This document shows, in pieces, positions 61,654 through 64,000 of a DNA stretch of 64,000 nt (position 1 is its first letter; every line of letters starts with the position of its first letter). A program made the translations under genes and the position numbers. This stretch comes from an uncultured Phycicoccus sp. (GTDB lineage Bacteria; Actinomycetota; Actinomycetes; Actinomycetales; Dermatophilaceae). The notes under the pieces were generated by a model. It searched no databases. It had not been told where the DNA came from and worked only from the letters and a program-made list of their open reading frames with translations. The stretch lies in the NCBI RefSeq assembly GCF_947495705.1, contig NZ_CANLZR010000005.1:186001-250000 (forward strand). The letters are read 5' to 3'.

Positions 61654-62637
61654 TCAGTCTCGGGTGCACCGCACGAGCGGGGCGACCTCGGCTGCAGCCA
61701 CGTCGCCGTACGCGGCGGTGAACCGGTCGAGGAACCCCTGCCGGCCGACGAGGTACTCCTGGGTCCCGACCGTCTCGAGGACGTAGGCGGCCAGCACCGA
61801 CCCGATCTGGGCGCACCGCTCGTGGTCCAGGCCGCCGCTGAGGCCGACGAGGAACCCGGCCCGGAAGGCGTCCCCGACCCCTGTGGGGTCGACCCGCTCG
61901 ACCTCGCCCGCGACGGGGACGTGGATCGTCTCGGCGCCCTTGGTGCGGATCTCGGCGCCGTCCTTGCCGAGGGTGATGACCCGGGTCGTCACCCGGTCGT
62001 CGATCTCCTCCTGGCTCCAGCCGGTCTTGGACGAGGTGAGGTGGGACTCGTACTCGTTGGTGATGAGGTAGTCGGCGCCGTCGACGAGCTTGCGGATGAA
62101 CGGGCCGTCCGCGAACGCGAGCTGCTGCGAGGGGTCCGCGACGAAGGGGATGCCGCGGGAGCGGCACTCCTCGGTGTGGCGCAGCATCGCCTCGGGGTCG
62201 TCGGCGCCGATGAGGACGAGGTCCAGGCCCCAGCGCTCGTGGATCGGGCCGAGCTCGATCATCCGGGCCTCGCTCATCGCGCCCGCGTAGAACGTGGCGA
62301 TCTGGGCCATGTCGTCGTCGGTCGTGCAGACGAACCGGGCGGTGTGCCGGGTGTCCGAGATGTGCACGTGGTCGGTGACGACGCCGTGCCGGCTCAGCCA
62401 GCTGCGGTAGTCGGCGAAGTCCTCCCCCGCCGCCCCGACGAGGAGCGGGCGGGTGCCGAGGACGGCCATCCCGAAGCAGATGTTGCCCGCGATCCCACCC
62501 CGGCGGATCTCGAGGGCGTCGGCGAGGAAGCTGACCGAGATCTTGTCGAGCTGCTCGACGACGAGGGAGTCGGCGAACCTCCCCTTGAAGGTCATGAGGT
62601 GGTCGGTGGCGATGGACCCGGTGACGGCGATCTGCAC
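61654..62637 (-). CDS. PfkB-family carbohydrate kinase (adenosine-kinase-like)
   Basis: A 327-residue ribokinase-fold enzyme. Substrate-binding GGIAGNICFGMAVLG (two Gly) and the catalytic DPTGVGDAFRAGFLVG are both present. GTG 62637 (VQIAVTGSIATD) is preferred over the track TTG because TAGGTT lies 7 nt upstream. Its place beside erpA corresponds to Rv2202c, which acts as adenosine kinase in M. tuberculosis; substrate here is not proven (adenosine or a ribose derivative). Confidence 0.9.
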   Translation of the reverse strand: MQIAVTGSIATDHLMTFKGRFADSLVVEQLDKISVSFLADALEIRRGGIAGNICFGMAVLGTRPLLVGAAGEDFADYRSWLSRHGVVTDHVHISDTRHTARFVCTTDDDMAQIATFYAGAMSEARMIELGPIHERWGLDLVLIGADDPEAMLRHTEECRSRGIPFVADPSQQLAFADGPFIRKLVDGADYLITNEYESHLTSSKTGWSQEEIDDRVTTRVITLGKDGAEIRTKGAETIHVPVAGEVERVDPTGVGDAFRAGFLVGLSGGLDHERCAQIGSVLAAYVLETVGTQEYLVGRQGFLDRFTAAYGDVAAAEVAPLVRCTRD

Positions 62638-62644
62638 GACACGC

Positions 62645-62650
62645 AACCTA
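62645..62650 (-). promoter_or_regulatory. Putative leaderless -10 (TAGGTT) for the PfkB kinase gene
   Basis: TAGGTT is followed by 7 nt and GTG 62637 on the minus strand. It stands between the gene and the erpA terminator. Confidence 0.5.
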
Positions 62651-62670
62651 CCCGCCCCCGGGGACGCGAA

Positions 62671-62705
62671 CGGGCCCGGACCACCGAGGGGGTGGTCCGG
62701 GCCCG
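62671..62705 (-). terminator. Terminator of erpA
   Basis: A perfect 15-bp stem (CGGGCCCGGACCACC, 62671-62685, with its complement at 62691-62705) and a 5-nt loop GAGGG lies 11 nt downstream of the erpA stop on the minus strand. There is no T tract. Confidence 0.85.
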
Positions 62706-62715
62706 GAACGGGTGC

Positions 62716-63084
62716 TCAGCTGAAGCTGTCGCCGCAGGCGCAGGAGCTGCCGGCGTTGGGGTTGTCGATCGTGAACCCCTGCTTCTCGATGGTGTCGGAG
62801 AAGTCGATGGAGGCGCCCTGGAGGTAGGGGGCGCTCATCCGGTCGACGACGACCTCGACCCCGCCGAAGTCGCGCACGAGGTCACCGTCGAGGGTGCGCT
62901 CGTCGAAGTAGAGCTGGTAGATGAGCCCGGAGCAGCCGCCGGGCTGGACGCCGACGCGCAGCCGGAGGTCGTCACGACCCTCCTGCGCGAGCAGGGACGC
63001 GACCTTCGAGGCGGCCAGGTCGGTGAGCTCGACGCCGTGCGTCGCCGTCTCGGTGGCCTCGGTGGTCTGGAGCTGGTCGCTCAT
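62716..63084 (-). CDS. erpA: Iron-sulfur cluster insertion protein (A-type, HesB/IscA family)
   Basis: A 122-residue A-type Fe-S carrier. The three cluster ligands are at QPGGCSGLIYQLYF and the C-terminal SCACGDSFS (C-x-C); SAPYLQGASIDFSDTIEKQGFTIDNPN is the diagnostic core. ATG 63084 follows GAGGAG by 7 nt; the track ORF extends further upstream. The upstream gap (63085-63234) has TACAGT at 63177-63182 as a candidate -10 and two small hairpins. It corresponds to Rv2204c. Confidence 0.94.
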   Translation of the reverse strand: MSDQLQTTEATETATHGVELTDLAASKVASLLAQEGRDDLRLRVGVQPGGCSGLIYQLYFDERTLDGDLVRDFGGVEVVVDRMSAPYLQGASIDFSDTIEKQGFTIDNPNAGSSCACGDSFS

Positions 63085-63234
63085 CGGAGGACTCCTCAGT
63101 GCTTTCTGGAGAATGGCCGGAGGGCCTGTCGGTGCGTGCAACCGCACGCCGGCCCCCGGTGTTCCCGGACGCCTCCACTGTACGTCCCGGCCCCCCTCGA
63201 TCGTGCATCGACCGCACGATGGACGCCCGCGCCG

Positions 63235-64000
63235 TCAGCGCCCCGGGGACCAGGTCCGCGCCACCCGGGCCGTGCGGGCCTCGAGGGTGGCGACGGGGTC
63301 GGCGATCATCGCCTCGAGCTCGCGGGGGTGGTCGGCGACCGCGTAGCAGCCCGCCAGGCCCATCGACATCGTCTCGCGCCGGCCCACGAGGCACTCCCCC
63401 GCGACGCACACGACGGGGCGCGCGGTCTCCATCGTCGCCTCCGCCACCCCGGACACGACGGACCCGCGCATCGCCGCCCAGTCGAGCCGCCCGGTGGCGG
63501 TGACGACGAGGTCGCTCCCCGCCACGGCCACCCCGAAGCCGGTCACCCGGAGCAGCTCGGCGACGGCCCCGACGGGGCGCGCCCCGAGCGCGAGCAGCGC
63601 GTAGCCCAGGCCACCGGACGCGCCCGCCCCCGGTTCCCGGTCGAGGCGGCGGGGCTTGCCGGTGAGCAGGTCCAGGGGTGCGCTGGGCAGCGACCGCGCG
63701 AGGATGTCGGTGAAGTGCCCGAGGGCGAACTCCAGGGACTGCGCCTGCTCCGGGGTCGCCCCCTTGCGCGGCGCGTCGACGGCGCTGGTGCCCGAGAGCC
63801 CGAGCAGCGGGGTCTCGTCGTCGGTCGCGAGGACCAGCTCGACCCCGGCGAACCGGTCCAGGACCGCCGGCAGCCCGATGAGGCAGTCGCCCCGCGCCTC
63901 GCCGAGCGCCCGGCCGCCGCGGGCGAGGGCGGTGGCGGGCCCGGCCCCGAGGGCGGCGAGCATCCCGGCGCCGGCGTCGTTGGTGGACCCGTCGCCGACG
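63235..64000 (-). CDS. Glycerate kinase family protein, partial (N-terminus beyond window)
   Basis: The minus-strand frame is open to the window end. The visible 255 or so residues include VGDGSTNDAGAGMLAALGA, the phosphate-binding region of glycerate kinases, LVLATDDETPLLGLSG, GASGGLGYALLALGA, and ATGRLDWAAMRG, corresponding to the family motif GEGRLD. The start lies past 64000. It would phosphorylate glycerate; the Glu-Gly to Ala-Thr change in the GEGRLD-like motif is a caution about activity. It corresponds to Rv2205c beside erpA. Confidence 0.85.
   Translation of the reverse strand, partial: VGDGSTNDAGAGMLAALGAGPATALARGGRALGEARGDCLIGLPAVLDRFAGVELVLATDDETPLLGLSGTSAVDAPRKGATPEQAQSLEFALGHFTDILARSLPSAPLDLLTGKPRRLDREPGAGASGGLGYALLALGARPVGAVAELLRVTGFGVAVAGSDLVVTATGRLDWAAMRGSVVSGVAEATMETARPVVCVAGECLVGRRETMSMGLAGCYAVADHPRELEAMIADPVATLEARTARVARTWSPGR

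Noticed and set aside
63200-63220. ATCGTGC/GCACGAT inverted repeat upstream of erpA
   Set aside because: Only 7-bp arms, no matching copy elsewhere; too weak to call an operator, though an Fe-S regulator site is conceivable.

Overview
The window is high-GC DNA (roughly 70% by eye) with GTG starts as common as ATG, tightly packed genes and an actinobacterial gene set: bc1-aa3 oxidase genes, class II DAHP synthase, a PASTA-type Ser/Thr kinase, DnaE2, and DUF3040, DUF456 and DUF7455 proteins. My best guess is an actinomycete of the order Micrococcales (Intrasporangiaceae/Dermatophilaceae-like). The order-level guess rests on protein recognition only. I see no rRNA, tRNA, CRISPR array, insertion sequence or prophage, and no gene-free stretch above about 240 bases.

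Layout. 1-4.0 kb: end of a sugar ABC transporter operon (binding protein, two permeases) and a LacI regulator. 4.0-8.6 kb: an amino-acid permease, a type IIA topoisomerase B subunit (ParE type) and two small conserved proteins. 8.6-15.9 kb: a minus-strand run DUF6504 - HEPN - dnaE2 - methyltransferase - dinB - DUF3040, preceded by a perfect SOS (LexA) box. This is an SOS mutagenesis locus without imuA/imuB. 16-23.5 kb: YbaK-like deacylase, a secreted CHRD protein, then a giant LuxR (LAL) regulator divergent from a methyltransferase and a hydrolase-glycosyltransferase fusion.

23.5-64 kb: this part follows the gene order of the M. tuberculosis Rv2172c-Rv2205c region: metF, idsA, Rv2175c, pknL, aroG, acyltransferase, SRPBCC, fadD, DEDD/GIY-YIG protein, trpD, ctaE-qcrCAB, ctaF, ctaC, adoK-like kinase, erpA, glycerate kinase. 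Lineage-specific genes are interspersed: a LysM transglycosylase, a kelch lipoprotein, a MacS-type two-component system, ROK glucokinase, a gluzincin lipoprotein, a beta-lactamase-like protein plus a small zincin, ctaD, and a cysteine-desulfurase-like protein with TusA. The respiratory genes form one functional unit: cytochrome bc1 (qcrCAB) feeds an aa3 oxidase (ctaC, D, E, F).

Main points for follow-up. (1) The desulfurase homologue beside ctaC has lost both the PLP lysine and the stacking histidine but keeps the catalytic cysteine. (2) The SOS locus couples DnaE2 to an intact DinB and a HEPN protein carrying an R-x6-H motif, and dnaE2 holds an in-frame palindromic insert. (3) About fifteen genes carry a -10-like TANNNT hexamer 6-8 nt before the start codon, indicating widespread leaderless transcription.
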